Shown: positions 24,551-32,163, counted from the first letter of the stretch. The stretch: DNA of 32,168 bases from Pseudomonadota bacterium (GCA_018821785.1 JAHJLI010000292.1:1-32168); one strand, 5' to 3'. The notes: generated by a model not told the origin, from the letters alone. Program-made: numbers and translations.

Positions 24551-26272
24551 ATGCTCAACAGATTCTCAGTAAAAGGACGAATGTATTTGATAATCCTTGC
24601 CATCCTGGCCCTCTTTGTGGTCATGGTGTTTTTTACCGTCCAGAGCGGCAACCGTGTCAAAGAGCTGGGGCTTGATAAGACTGGCGAGGTCATGTTGGCC
24701 GATCAAAAGGCCAAATTAAAGGTTGCCAGCCACTCTCTGGCCCTGGCAGTAGGTCATGCAATCGAGAAGCTCGACAACGCCGAGAAGAAGATAGAGGTGA
24801 TTCGGACCCTGGTTGACGACATTCGCTTTGAGGATGACAAGTCTGGATACTTTTTTGTTTATCAAGGAACGACTAATGTCGCCTTGCCCCCAAAAAAGGA
24901 GATGCAAGGAAAGGATATGGGGGAGACCAAGGATAAAAACGGTGTCTTTCTTGTTCGTGAATTACAGGCAAAGGCGCAGGCAGGCGGTGGCTTTGTTGAG
25001 TACATCTGGCCCAAACCGGGTGCGGCAGATACCCCGAAACTGAGCTATGCCGAACTCATCCCAGGAACCGACATGTGGATCGGTACTGGCGTTTATCTGG
25101 ACAATATCGCTGCCTATAAGGGTTCGATGGAAAAAGATATCAACGCCAGGGTTTCCACCAATCTTATCACCATGCTCATTATTGCCGGGGCAATCTTTAT
25201 CGGAATTATCACCTTGTGTCTTGTGATTGTTTTCGGCCTGGTTAAAGCCTTAAAAATGATGATAAGTAATTTCCGGGATATCGCCGAAGGGGAAGGGGAT
25301 CTTACCAGGCGCATTGCCATCGACTCAAAGGATGAAATTGGTGAGTTGGCCTCTTGGTTTAATATCTTTCTTGAAAAACTCCAGGGTGTAATCAGAACGA
25401 TTTCAAGCAATACCGCGTCGCTGGGCAATGAGGCCAGAAACCTTGCGGGCATTGCCTCAAATCTTGCCAGAAATGCTCAGGATACCTCAGATCGATCAAA
25501 TAACGTCGCCACCGCGGCCGAAGAGATGAGTGCCAATCTCAACAATGTCGCCGCAGCCATGGAGGAATCGACAACCAATACCGGCATGGTCGCAAGCGCT
25601 GCCGAAGAGATGACCGCAACCATCAATGAGATTGCCCGGAATTCGGCCAAAGCCAATGAGATCTCTGAAAAAGCGGTGAAGCAGGCGGAGACAACATCGG
25701 TCAGGATGGCAAAGCTCGGAGCATCTGCCGATGCCATCAGTAAGGTCACTGAGACAATCACGGAAATATCGGAACAGACCAATCTGCTCGCCCTGAATGC
25801 CACCATCGAAGCTGCCCGTGCCGGGGAAGCAGGCAAGGGCTTTGCGGTTGTTGCCAATGAAATTAAGGAACTTGCCAAGCAGACTGCAATGGCCACCCTG
25901 GATATCAAGACCAAAATCGATGACGTGCAGCAGACCACTATTGTCACGGTCCGGGATATCGAGGAAATTACCACGGTTATCAATAACGTTAATGAAATTG
26001 TGGCAACTATTACCACGGCGGTGGGCGAACAGTCTAAGGCCACAGAAGAGATTGCCATGAATATCAATCAGGCGGCAGATGGTCTCGGTGAGGTGAATGA
26101 GAACGTCAGTCAGATATCCGTTGTCGCATCGACCATCACCGCTGAGATTGCCTTGGTCAATTCAGCGTCCGGGGATGTCTCGACCAGCAGCACCCTGGTT
26201 GACACCAGTAGCGGCGATCTGCAGAACCTGGCCCAAGCCTTGCAAAAGGCTGTGGGCAGTTTCAAGATATAG
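24551..26272 (+). CDS. Methyl-accepting chemotaxis protein with single Cache sensor domain
   Basis: A 573-residue receptor with ATG 24551 after GGAGG. It has an N-terminal membrane helix (about residues 11-32), a periplasmic single-Cache domain ([12 protein letters not shown], then [14 protein letters not shown], about 45-200), a second membrane helix (about 203-230), a HAMP segment, and a long cytoplasmic coiled coil. The conserved hairpin tip is [21 protein letters not shown], which binds CheA/CheW. Cache domains of this type often sense small carboxylates, but the ligand cannot be read from the sequence. No C-terminal CheR-binding pentapeptide is seen (it ends GSFKI). It stands alone between terminators, with no other chemotaxis genes in the window. 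Confidence 0.95.
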   Translation: MLNRFSVKGRMYLIILAILALFVVMVFFTVQSGNRVKELGLDKTGEVMLADQKAKLKVASHSLALAVGHAIEKLDNAEKKIEVIRTLVDDIRFEDDKSGYFFVYQGTTNVALPPKKEMQGKDMGETKDKNGVFLVRELQAKAQAGGGFVEYIWPKPGAADTPKLSYAELIPGTDMWIGTGVYLDNIAAYKGSMEKDINARVSTNLITMLIIAGAIFIGIITLCLVIVFGLVKALKMMISNFRDIAEGEGDLTRRIAIDSKDEIGELASWFNIFLEKLQGVIRTISSNTASLGNEARNLAGIASNLARNAQDTSDRSNNVATAAEEMSANLNNVAAAMEESTTNTGMVASAAEEMTATINEIARNSAKANEISEKAVKQAETTSVRMAKLGASADAISKVTETITEISEQTNLLALNATIEAARAGEAGKGFAVVANEIKELAKQTAMATLDIKTKIDDVQQTTIVTVRDIEEITTVINNVNEIVATITTAVGEQSKATEEIAMNINQAADGLGEVNENVSQISVVASTITAEIALVNSASGDVSTSSTLVDTSSGDLQNLAQALQKAVGSFKI

Positions 26273-26333
26273 TCATCAAGAAAAGAAGAACCTTAATAAT
26301 TGCTCGAAGTATTTAAGGCTCATGGTCCAGCAC

Positions 26334-26364
26334 ATGGCGGTATGGCTTTCATACCGCCATTTTT
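26334..26364. terminator. Two-way terminator between convergent genes
   Basis: ATGGCGGTATG-GCTTT-CATACCGCCAT is a perfect 11-bp stem followed by T's. It lies between the chemoreceptor and the convergent cyclo-ligase gene and can serve both. Confidence 0.9.
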
Positions 26365-26951
26365 TATCTTTTTCCGGAAAGTACCCTGGTTTCTGTGACT
26401 ACCAGATCAAGTATCTGGTCATGTTCACTTAAGGGGGCCTTGTCGATTATTTGCAGTTCAAATGCGAGACCAATGCGGGTGGCTGCCGGATTGCCAGCTA
26501 GGAACCGGTCATAATAGCCACCGCCGTAGCCAAACCTGCCACCCCGTTTGTCAAAAACCGAACCCGGCAACAGGATGGTCTCAATATCTCCCGGGGCAAC
26601 GTGGTTCGTGCGGCAGAGCTCCTCCCTCGGCTCGGGGATCATACAATAGCCTGGTTGAAGGTCCGCCACCGGATTGGTGATGCGGATTGCATCGAGTCTT
26701 TTTTCCCGGACCCGGGTAATGGGCACAGTTACCGTTTTTCCCATATCAATCAGTATATTTATAAGGTCGAAGGTTGCGACCTCGCTGCGAAAACTGACAT
26801 ACACAAAAATCGACTGGCGGGTTCGCACCTGATCAAGGTTCAACAGGACCTGTTGAATTGCCAGTGATTTTACGGCGATCTCTTCCAGGGTGAGTAGGTT
26901 GCGGGCAGCCAAAATGTTTTTTCTCAGGTTAGCGGCTTCAGTCATCTCCAT
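26364..26951 (-). CDS. 5-formyltetrahydrofolate cyclo-ligase family protein
   Basis: A 195-residue protein of normal length for the 5-FCL/YgfA family. It converts 5-formyl-THF to 5,10-methenyl-THF with ATP, returning a dead-end folate to the C1 pool. The family signature GGRFGYGGGYYDRFL lies after LPGSVFDKR in the C-terminal third, and the N-terminal KNILAARNLL segment is usual. ATG 26945 may be the true start instead of 26951, because a GGAG lies about 8 nt before it. In an organism running the Wood-Ljungdahl pathway on tetrahydrofolate, it would support the methyl branch, whose main genes are not in this window. Confidence 0.9.
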   Translation of the reverse strand: MEMTEAANLRKNILAARNLLTLEEIAVKSLAIQQVLLNLDQVRTRQSIFVYVSFRSEVATFDLINILIDMGKTVTVPITRVREKRLDAIRITNPVADLQPGYCMIPEPREELCRTNHVAPGDIETILLPGSVFDKRGGRFGYGGGYYDRFLAGNPAATRIGLAFELQIIDKAPLSEHDQILDLVVTETRVLSGKR

Positions 26952-26989
26952 TTCTCCATTGTGATGGTGGCAAAAAGGGGTGTCAATTA

Positions 26990-27066
26990 GTCACTCACAA
27001 AAAAATATTTGCACGGTTTCTGCGAAGATTTTCGGATATGTGACTTATCCCATTTATCGGGGTTAC
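26990..27066 (+). repeat. Dispersed palindromic element, copy D
   Basis: Left arm GTCACTCACAAAAA, right arm ATATGTGAC, then the shared tail TTATCCCATTTATCGGGGTTAC. It lies between two minus-strand genes. Its stem is the weakest of the five, but the outer GTCAC/GTGAC pairing and the tail are intact. Confidence 0.75.
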
Positions 27067-27084
27067 ATGTTACAGTGGTTGGTT

Positions 27085-28401
27085 TCATAATCGTTGAATG
27101 ATATAGAGAAAAGTGGGCAATCTGCTGAGGATTTTTAGTCGGTTAAATTCAAAGAGACGTGCCCGGGAAGGCTGGTTGAAGGTCAGGGGAGAGAAATAAA
27201 TCGAGCCCTTAGGTTTTGTGCGCACCAGTCTCTCTCTGATTAATTCCATGATTGCCGGATAATGATTAGCCGGCAGTCCTACATCCATAATGAAATTGGC
27301 CGTTATCTCAATTGATCCATAGCGGTCGTTGATCTCTTGCATGCGGGTAAAAGCCTCTTGCACCAATCCGACCGAGATAGGTTTACCGAGTTTGTCGAGG
27401 GTATCTTGGTCAGCGGATTCGAGTCCTATATTGATATAGTGCATCCCCGGCAGTTTTTCCAGATTGGTAAAGAGGTGTTCCGGGGCGTTGACAAGTGAGG
27501 TTGCGGAGCCGAAGAGAAAAGTCTTATGCTCAGCTATATGTGAATCGGCAAAACCGAACTCACGGTACGCCTCCTCAATACCAAAACAGATAAGATCACT
27601 ACCCGCCATCAAAGAATCGTGTTCACCGAGGAAGAGAGCATTGTAGTTGGGCAGATCCGCACCATAAAAGTTTTTCAGGCAGCCGATCTGGTAAGTGATC
27701 TCCATTGCCGTTTTGACTCTGAAAGGAAGGGTGTTTTTTACTTTACAGAATCTGCACTTATGAAGGCAACCTTGGGAAATGGTCAGGGGAATAAGATTGT
27801 AGTCGACATGTCGGGCATCCGGCGGAAGTACGGAGATGCGTCCGCCGATGATTTCTTGCAGCCTTTGCGCCTTTTTTGCCAGGCAGGCAGGGGAGTTGGA
27901 CAATGCATTCACGAGGAAACGGTGAACAGGTTCCGGTGTGTCGGTTATGTTTTCGGCAAGTTGGGTAAGTGTCTGATGCCATGAACTCTTCAAGCCACTG
28001 ATCGCCTTCTCGGAAAATGGATGACCGCCCAAGAGATTATTGGTCGGGTACTCGAAGTTCGGCAGGTAGTATTCGCCGATGGACTCGAATACCCCAGCAT
28101 AACCTCCGGTAGAGTAATAAACCCAGTCGTCACCTTTGGTTCGTTTCAGCCATTCATGGGGGTGTCCCCATTCATTCCCTTTGCCTTTGGCCCGGATAAT
28201 TTCACCACTGAGATTGAAATGGAGTACTGCGCTTGCTGAGCTGATTTCTGAAAATACTCCGCAGTGTAAAGGAAAACTTAACTTTGAGTAGTTGGAGCCC
28301 CCTTTTTTCTCAAGGACGATTTGACAGTTTTTTGTTAAAAAAGAGGCATTCATCAGGGTAGCGAAAATGGGTGTTGGGTGAGTTGTGGCAACTCCGGGCA
28401 T
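27085..28401 (-). CDS. Radical SAM protein of unknown function
   Basis: A 438-residue protein. A radical SAM cluster motif CxxxCxxC is seen at C212, C216 and C219 (SQGCLHKCRFCK), unusually far from the N-terminus. About 200 residues precede it, with no known domain (motifs FPLHCGVFSE and YYSTGGYAGVFES). The downstream barrel shows NIGLESADQDTLDKLGKP, typical of radical SAM strands that contact SAM. ATG 28401 is used. It has an AAGGA site about 11 nt upstream, which lies in repeat copy B; an internal Met at 28353 lacks any ribosome site. The late cluster position suggests a B12-binding or other N-terminal partner domain, but no DxHxxG cobalamin motif was found. The reaction is unknown. Confidence 0.8.
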   Translation of the reverse strand: MPGVATTHPTPIFATLMNASFLTKNCQIVLEKKGGSNYSKLSFPLHCGVFSEISSASAVLHFNLSGEIIRAKGKGNEWGHPHEWLKRTKGDDWVYYSTGGYAGVFESIGEYYLPNFEYPTNNLLGGHPFSEKAISGLKSSWHQTLTQLAENITDTPEPVHRFLVNALSNSPACLAKKAQRLQEIIGGRISVLPPDARHVDYNLIPLTISQGCLHKCRFCKVKNTLPFRVKTAMEITYQIGCLKNFYGADLPNYNALFLGEHDSLMAGSDLICFGIEEAYREFGFADSHIAEHKTFLFGSATSLVNAPEHLFTNLEKLPGMHYINIGLESADQDTLDKLGKPISVGLVQEAFTRMQEINDRYGSIEITANFIMDVGLPANHYPAIMELIRERLVRTKPKGSIYFSPLTFNQPSRARLFEFNRLKILSRLPTFLYIIQRL

Positions 28402-28410
28402 CGATTTATA

Positions 28411-28484
28411 GTTCCTTAGAAATTCGTTTCTTGTTTTGTATCAACGAATTTCGGTAAGGTGCTTATCCCGTTCACCGGGGTTAG
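28411..28484 (+). repeat. Dispersed palindromic element, copy B
   Basis: Left arm GTTCCTTAGAAATTCGTT pairs with AACGAATTTCGGTAAGGTGC, followed by TTATCCCGTTCACCGGGGTTAG. Arms and tail match copies A and C. On the minus strand its left end reads CTAAGGAAC and lies just upstream of the radical SAM start. Confidence 0.85.
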
Positions 28485-28621
28485 CAACATAGCCTCTTTG
28501 GCCTGGTTTTTTGATACTTACAAGATAGCCCCAGGATTGTCAAATCACACGGAATGTGCCGAAACACAAAATATTTTGCCAAGTTAGGCCACGAGCCCGA
28601 CAAGCAAAACTCTGGAAGCCA

Positions 28622-28891
28622 ATGTTTGTGCAGTTAAATTTTGAAAAAATGGAGTTGCCTGTAATCTCTCAAGCCGAGAAGGAGATGCGTCAGGTCAAAA
28701 AAAATCCTTTGCAAAAAAACATACAAAAGGGTTTCTATCAAGAGGTTCCTTGGGTACGGTTTGAAATGAAGACTGGAAAGTGGGTTCGTTTGGCAAAAAT
28801 TTACAGCCCAGTCTTTTCATCCGTGGTTCCTTTGGATTTAAAAAGACGTCAACCAGAGCCTTGCTTTTCATCTAACATTATGAAAATATGA
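28622..28891 (+). CDS. Hypothetical protein, first gene of the dfsP operon
   Basis: An 89-residue basic protein if started at ATG 28622 (weak GGAAG upstream). An in-frame GTG at 28556 would add 22 residues. No family is recognised. Visible features are a Lys-rich middle (VKKNPLQKNIQKG) and an aromatic WVRFEMKTGKWVRLAKI stretch with strand-like pattern. There is no signal peptide or membrane helix, and only one Cys near the C-terminus. Its TGA overlaps the ATG of the next gene (ATGA at 28888), and that gene overlaps the selenoprotein gene the same way. This supports a real, translationally coupled unit. The start site is uncertain. Confidence 0.5.
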   Translation: MFVQLNFEKMELPVISQAEKEMRQVKKNPLQKNIQKGFYQEVPWVRFEMKTGKWVRLAKIYSPVFSSVVPLDLKRRQPEPCFSSNIMKI

Positions 28892-29274
28892 GTGATATTA
28901 TTTCTATTCGAGGGGAAAAGGTAACAGTTGACGATTGTGAGACTGTTATCTCCGTCCCGGAGATTGCTGTAAGTGAGCCTGGCCACATCAAGACCTATTC
29001 GCGCCAAGAGAGTGGGAATGCCAAACATGAGTTCCATGCTCTCGCACAAATGGTGTATTTTCAATTTCAGGATGAAGAGTTGGAGATTATTAAGATCGAT
29101 TCGCCGCTTACAATCAGCGATGGTGCAGAGAGAACCGAACTGCGCGATGGGTTAGTGCTTTGTCGTGATCGGGTGGGAGAATTGCAGGTGCTGGCGATTG
29201 CTGGGAAAAACACAAAAAAGCTGCTTGAGGCGGCCTATCGGTACTGCACCAGGTGGGTTCGTTTGGATATATGA
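28888..29274 (+). CDS. Hypothetical protein, second gene of the dfsP operon
   Basis: A 128-residue acidic protein of unknown function. It is beta-rich, with segments such as IISIRGEKVTVDD, MVYFQFQDEELEIIKI and LQVLAIAG, and no membrane helix. Cysteines (residues 17, about 92 and about 119) are scattered, not in a cluster motif. It begins in an ATGA overlap with the preceding gene, and its stop makes another ATGA overlap with the DUF166 selenoprotein gene at 29271. This tight coupling suggests the three products are made together and may form a complex, which is inference. Confidence 0.7.
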   Translation: MSDIISIRGEKVTVDDCETVISVPEIAVSEPGHIKTYSRQESGNAKHEFHALAQMVYFQFQDEELEIIKIDSPLTISDGAERTELRDGLVLCRDRVGELQVLAIAGKNTKKLLEAAYRYCTRWVRLDI

Positions 29275-29954
29275 AAACGTTGGTGAAGGATGTATCAGTG
29301 AAAGATGATTCTATTGTTGTTCGGCAGCGGCTTATGGTTTTTCAACAAAACGGCAGCGGTGAGCAGAAGATTGCCGGTTTGAGAAAATATGGCGGCGAGC
29401 TTTTCGATCTTGATGTCTTTAACATTGATGAGCCGCTACCTCCGGTTCTAGATAACACCAGCACCTATCTTCCTCAGGATATTTCCTGTGAGTTGGTGTT
29501 GGACTTTTTGCGCCACAATGATTTGTCGACTGATCTTGCTGCTCTTTGTGCCGAAAAAGATATCCCGGTTATTGCCTCGGGTAAAAAGATAACCTGTAAA
29601 GGTTTGGTTACCCCGCCCACCTGATGTGGCCTTCCAAGGCAGGTGGGCCTTGGCAATTATGGTGAACATTTCGGGGCTCCGGAATTTACGGTGGAAATAC
29701 AGGACGGAAAGATCATCGAGGTACAGGTAGTTCGAGGGGCACCATGCGGGGCGACGTGGGAGGCTGCAAGAAGATTGATCGGCCATCCGGTAGAGGATGC
29801 GGTGCGCAAGATCGGTCTTGACACCCAGTTTTACTGTTCGGCAAATCCGGCTGGCTGGGATCCGATTTACGGCAAAAGTCCGGTCCATTTTGCCGGCAAG
29901 ATTCATAGCAAGGAACTGCAGAAAGCAATCGAAAAAGTGCTTTCACTTCTGTAA
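29271..29954 (+). CDS. dfsP: DUF166-family selenoprotein DfsP (in-frame UGA at codon 118)
   Basis: One 227-residue gene read through UGA at 29622-29624. The frame upstream ends TPPT and the frame downstream continues CGLPRQVGLGNYG, giving a Sec-Cys pair in TPPTUCGL. In non-seleno DUF166 homologues I recall a Cys-Cys pair here. The C-terminal half has FGAPEFTVEI, VVRGAPCGATWEAARR and FYCSANPAGWDP, which are DUF166-like. A hairpin with 8-bp outer arms (29615-29622 and 29641-29648) encloses the UGA region and may be the SECIS, though it lacks the usual GGU loop. The activity is not established; the Sec-Cys pair suggests a redox role. ATG 29271 overlaps the previous stop. Reading it as two separate genes would be wrong, because the downstream part has no ribosome site. 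Confidence 0.85.
29615..29648 (+). promoter_or_regulatory. Putative SECIS hairpin of dfsP
   Basis: GCCCACCT (29615-29622) pairs with AGGTGGGC (29641-29648). Inside, GCCTT and AAGGC can pair around a tight loop. The UGA is at the edge of the outer stem. It is a candidate bacterial SECIS of non-classical shape. Confidence 0.45.
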
Positions 29955-29998
29955 AGGGAAGGAAAATATTGCTGGCGTCGTTGCGCGACTACTGAAAG

Positions 29999-30033
29999 AA
30001 AAAGGCCATTGCCTCCAAGGCGATGGCCTTTTC
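29999..30033. terminator. Terminator between dfsP and rubrerythrin genes
   Basis: AAAAAGGCCAT-GCC pairs with GGC-ATGGCCTTTTC around a TCCAA loop. It lies between convergent genes, with A-runs on one side and T-runs on the other, so it can work in both directions. Confidence 0.85.
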
Positions 30034-30034
30034 T

Positions 30035-30610
30035 TTACCAATGCTTCCCAAGTATCGCAAAATACCCCGGTGGTTTAACGCAGGCCGGGCACTTGTCCGG
30101 TGGCGAGGTATCCTCGTGCAGGTATCCGCAGTTGAGGCAGAGCCAGACCACTTTTTCCGCCCGTTTGAAAGCCCGTCCGGAAGCGAGGTTGTCGGCCAGA
30201 GCGCGAAACATCAACTCGTGATGTGCCTCTGCGACGTTGATGGCTGTAAATGTTTCTGCGGCTCTCGGGAAGCCTTCTGCCTCGGCTACCTCTGCAAAAA
30301 CCTTGTACATCTTGTCGTGGACAAAAAGTTCCAGATCTGCTGCGGCGATGAGATTGGCGTGGGTATCTTTAATTACTCCGGACGGGAAAGTTCCAGTAAT
30401 TTCCAGTTCGCCGCCGTTAAAAAATTTAAAAAACCGCAAGCCATGCTCATACTCCTGCTCGGCGGTTTCATCAAAGATCCTGGCTATCTGAATAAGATCT
30501 TCAGCCCTAGCCTGCTCCGCAAAGAAGTTGTAGCGGGTTCGGGCCTGGGCTTCTGCGGAATAGGAGAGAAGCAGATTATGTGCGGTTTTACTGGTGCGAA
30601 AACCGGCCAT
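30035..30610 (-). CDS. Rubrerythrin
   Basis: A 191-residue protein, standard rubrerythrin length. The N-terminal four-helix diiron domain has Glu/His ligand patterns (EAQARTRYNFF, EQEYEHGLRFF, FAEVAEAEGF, NVAEAHHELMF). The C-terminal rubredoxin-like domain binds one Fe through CLNCG and CPAC. Rubrerythrins reduce hydrogen peroxide in the cytoplasm of anaerobes with electrons from ferredoxin or rubredoxin. ATG 30610 follows GGGAGGGG. It is the second gene of an operon, 17 bp after a ferredoxin gene on the same strand, so that ferredoxin is a plausible donor. Confidence 0.93.
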   Translation of the reverse strand: MAGFRTSKTAHNLLLSYSAEAQARTRYNFFAEQARAEDLIQIARIFDETAEQEYEHGLRFFKFFNGGELEITGTFPSGVIKDTHANLIAAADLELFVHDKMYKVFAEVAEAEGFPRAAETFTAINVAEAHHELMFRALADNLASGRAFKRAEKVVWLCLNCGYLHEDTSPPDKCPACVKPPGYFAILGKHW

Positions 30611-30627
30611 GGTGTATGCCCCTCCCG

Positions 30628-30819
30628 TTATTCTTCAAGAGTAATGGCGTTGGCGCCGCATTCAGCCGCAGCCTTCTGTACTATCCCTTCAAGATGCTTG
30701 GGAATTACCTCGAATTTAACTATGGAAAGAAGTTGGTCTTCATCGTACTCAAATACTTCCGGGCAGAGTTTATTGCAATTTCTGTCACCCATACACTGCT
30801 TGGAAATGGTTGCTTTCAT
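30628..30819 (-). CDS. Single-cluster ferredoxin with Asp in the cluster motif
   Basis: A 63-residue ferredoxin. ATG 30819 is chosen because GAGGAG lies just upstream; an in-frame start at 30861 would only add an unrelated leader. The motif CMGDRNCNKLCPEVFE places Asp where the second cluster Cys normally sits (CxxDxxC), and the distal Cys is in ECGANA rather than the usual CP. In Pyrococcus ferredoxin the same Asp change allows [3Fe-4S]/[4Fe-4S] switching. The fold otherwise matches Desulfovibrio-type small ferredoxins. Co-transcription with rubrerythrin suggests a role in oxidative defence. Confidence 0.85.
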   Translation of the reverse strand: MKATISKQCMGDRNCNKLCPEVFEYDEDQLLSIVKFEVIPKHLEGIVQKAAAECGANAITLEE

Positions 30820-30895
30820 TGATTTCTCCTCTTGTAGTTGAAAGATTGAATTGGTAAACAAGTGTTCATTAAAACCACACTTAAGAATGTCACAC

Positions 30896-30924
30896 AGTAT
30901 CTAGCCGGATTCGTGAAATATCAA
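30896..30924 (-). promoter_or_regulatory. Candidate sigma70 promoter of the ferredoxin-rubrerythrin operon
   Basis: On the minus strand TTGATA (30924-30919) and GATACT (30901-30896) are separated by 17 bp, giving a leader of about 70 nt before the ferredoxin start. No obvious PerR box is seen. Confidence 0.5.
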
Positions 30925-30938
30925 GGCAAATGTTACGA

Positions 30939-31020
30939 GTACCTTAGAAATTCTATTTTTTTAAAAAAAGAATTTCCTTAAGGTACTTATCCCGGTTTTC
31001 TGCCAGGTTGCCGAGGTTAG
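30939..31020 (+). repeat. Dispersed palindromic element, copy C
   Basis: Left arm GTACCTTAGAAATTCT and right arm AGAATTTCCTTAAGGTAC form the strongest stem of the family, followed by TTATCCCGG...CCGAGGTTAG. Its tail overlaps the stop codon of the gene at 31017. Confidence 0.85.
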
Positions 31021-31916
31021 TCAAGATCATGAGATGCTTTCAGTACAGTATAAGGAAGCTGGATATATTCAAGAGTTTTCCCGGTTTTTTCCCAACCGTT
31101 CTCTAGCAGTAGTCGGGAGAAATTGAAACTGATGCCTCCGTAGAACGACCGGGTGTCCTCTTCGTCAGCTTCACCATAGCCACGGCTATAATAACCGGCG
31201 CTCAGTTCCAGATATTTAAGAAAGCTGTCCTGGCAAACATCAAACCCGTCGAGTTTCAAGACCATCGAGTAGTACTGATTGGAATAGTCGTCAAAAATCC
31301 CGTTGACAGCGACATTGAAAACATATTCCACCCTGAAGTCGATTTTACGGTCAAGCTCCGGATAATTTTCCATAAGGACACTGGTCAGGGCGCCAAGGGT
31401 ATTGACCACCATATCCTCATAGGAAAAGCCTTGCGACTTACTGGTCGCATCGCCGATTTCCATGGCCGCCTGTACGGTCCATGCTGAAAGTGCAGCATAG
31501 GTGTTGGCTTTGTCAGAAGAATATCCCCAGCTTTTATAAAGACCGGTCAGGGCATCAGAGAAGGCAAAGGTTGACCAGAAATGGCCCACTTTGTCTGCAC
31601 CACCGTACTTGGAATCCTTTTCGAACCAACCCTCGTCGGCTTTGTTCCAGCCCTCTGAACCGTAATCCCATTCAATGAGTCCCCAAACTCCAATGAGGGC
31701 CGCCGCAGTTAAGTTTGTATAAAGCAGCTTCGTTTCTTTGGGTTGACTGGTCCACCAACCCTCCTCCACCGCAGAGTTGGAGGTGATCGGTGGCGGGGCA
31801 GGAATGGCAAGGGGCTCTGTTCCCTGGCTGGCTTGGGAAAAAGCGGTAGCCGGACTGAATGGTGAGAGAACTGCGAGGGTCAGAGCGGTTTTACTGATCA
31901 GTTTTTTCAGGTTCAT
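31017..31916 (-). CDS. Exported DUF2279-like (YfiM-like) protein
   Basis: A 299-residue protein from ATG 31916, chosen because it begins directly with a signal peptide (MNLKKLISKTALTLAVLS, then an AFSQA cleavage-like site). Upstream in-frame Met codons reach 32003, but that first one lies inside a palindrome and none has a good ribosome site. The region YGGADKVGHFWSTFAFSDAL (about residues 105-124) and the following helices resemble the DUF2279/YfiM family, where an Asp-Lys-xx-His segment is conserved. The C-terminal part is beta-rich with alternating aromatics (YYSMVLKLDGF, YLELSAGYYSRGY), suggesting an outer-membrane or periplasmic location. Function unknown. Confidence 0.75.
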   Translation of the reverse strand: MNLKKLISKTALTLAVLSPFSPATAFSQASQGTEPLAIPAPPPITSNSAVEEGWWTSQPKETKLLYTNLTAAALIGVWGLIEWDYGSEGWNKADEGWFEKDSKYGGADKVGHFWSTFAFSDALTGLYKSWGYSSDKANTYAALSAWTVQAAMEIGDATSKSQGFSYEDMVVNTLGALTSVLMENYPELDRKIDFRVEYVFNVAVNGIFDDYSNQYYSMVLKLDGFDVCQDSFLKYLELSAGYYSRGYGEADEEDTRSFYGGISFNFSRLLLENGWEKTGKTLEYIQLPYTVLKASHDLD

Positions 31917-31995
31917 GGCAAGTTGGGAGTTGAAGTTATGACGACTCATTGGGAGCAAAAGAAAACGGTAAAGCATCCTTTTGTTCATTATTATT

Positions 31996-32012
31996 TGCGA
32001 CATAATGTCGCA
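31996..32012. promoter_or_regulatory. 17-bp palindrome TGCGACATAATGTCGCA, probable operator
   Basis: A perfect 8+1+8 palindrome between the DUF2279-like gene and a gene starting at the right edge. A weak minus-strand promoter (TTGACG at 32042-32037 with TAGTAT, 15-bp spacing) lies just upstream of it, so a bound protein would overlap the transcript start. The regulator family is not recognised. Confidence 0.5.
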
Positions 32013-32163
32013 GTGATACTATAGTTGATAAGTTTTCGTCAAGTATTGGTTGAGGGAAAAGACAAAGAGATGGAAAGTCGGCCGATGCGACGTCATTGTG
32101 CGATATACAGAGCTTCTGAGGGAGATAGATTTTACACCGACATGAGAAATGGGAGGAGATACA

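Noticed and set aside
28411-28484. Integron attC site
   Set aside because: The tail ends GGTTAG, but the full GTTRRRY/RYYYAAC core pair is absent and there is no integrase or cassette array.
29643-29954. Separate small gene starting after the dfsP UGA
   Set aside because: No ribosome site, same frame as the upstream part, and the join restores a DUF166-like protein.
14284-31020. CRISPR-like repeats
   Set aside because: The copies are kilobases apart, variable in stem sequence, and in both orientations, with no spacers.
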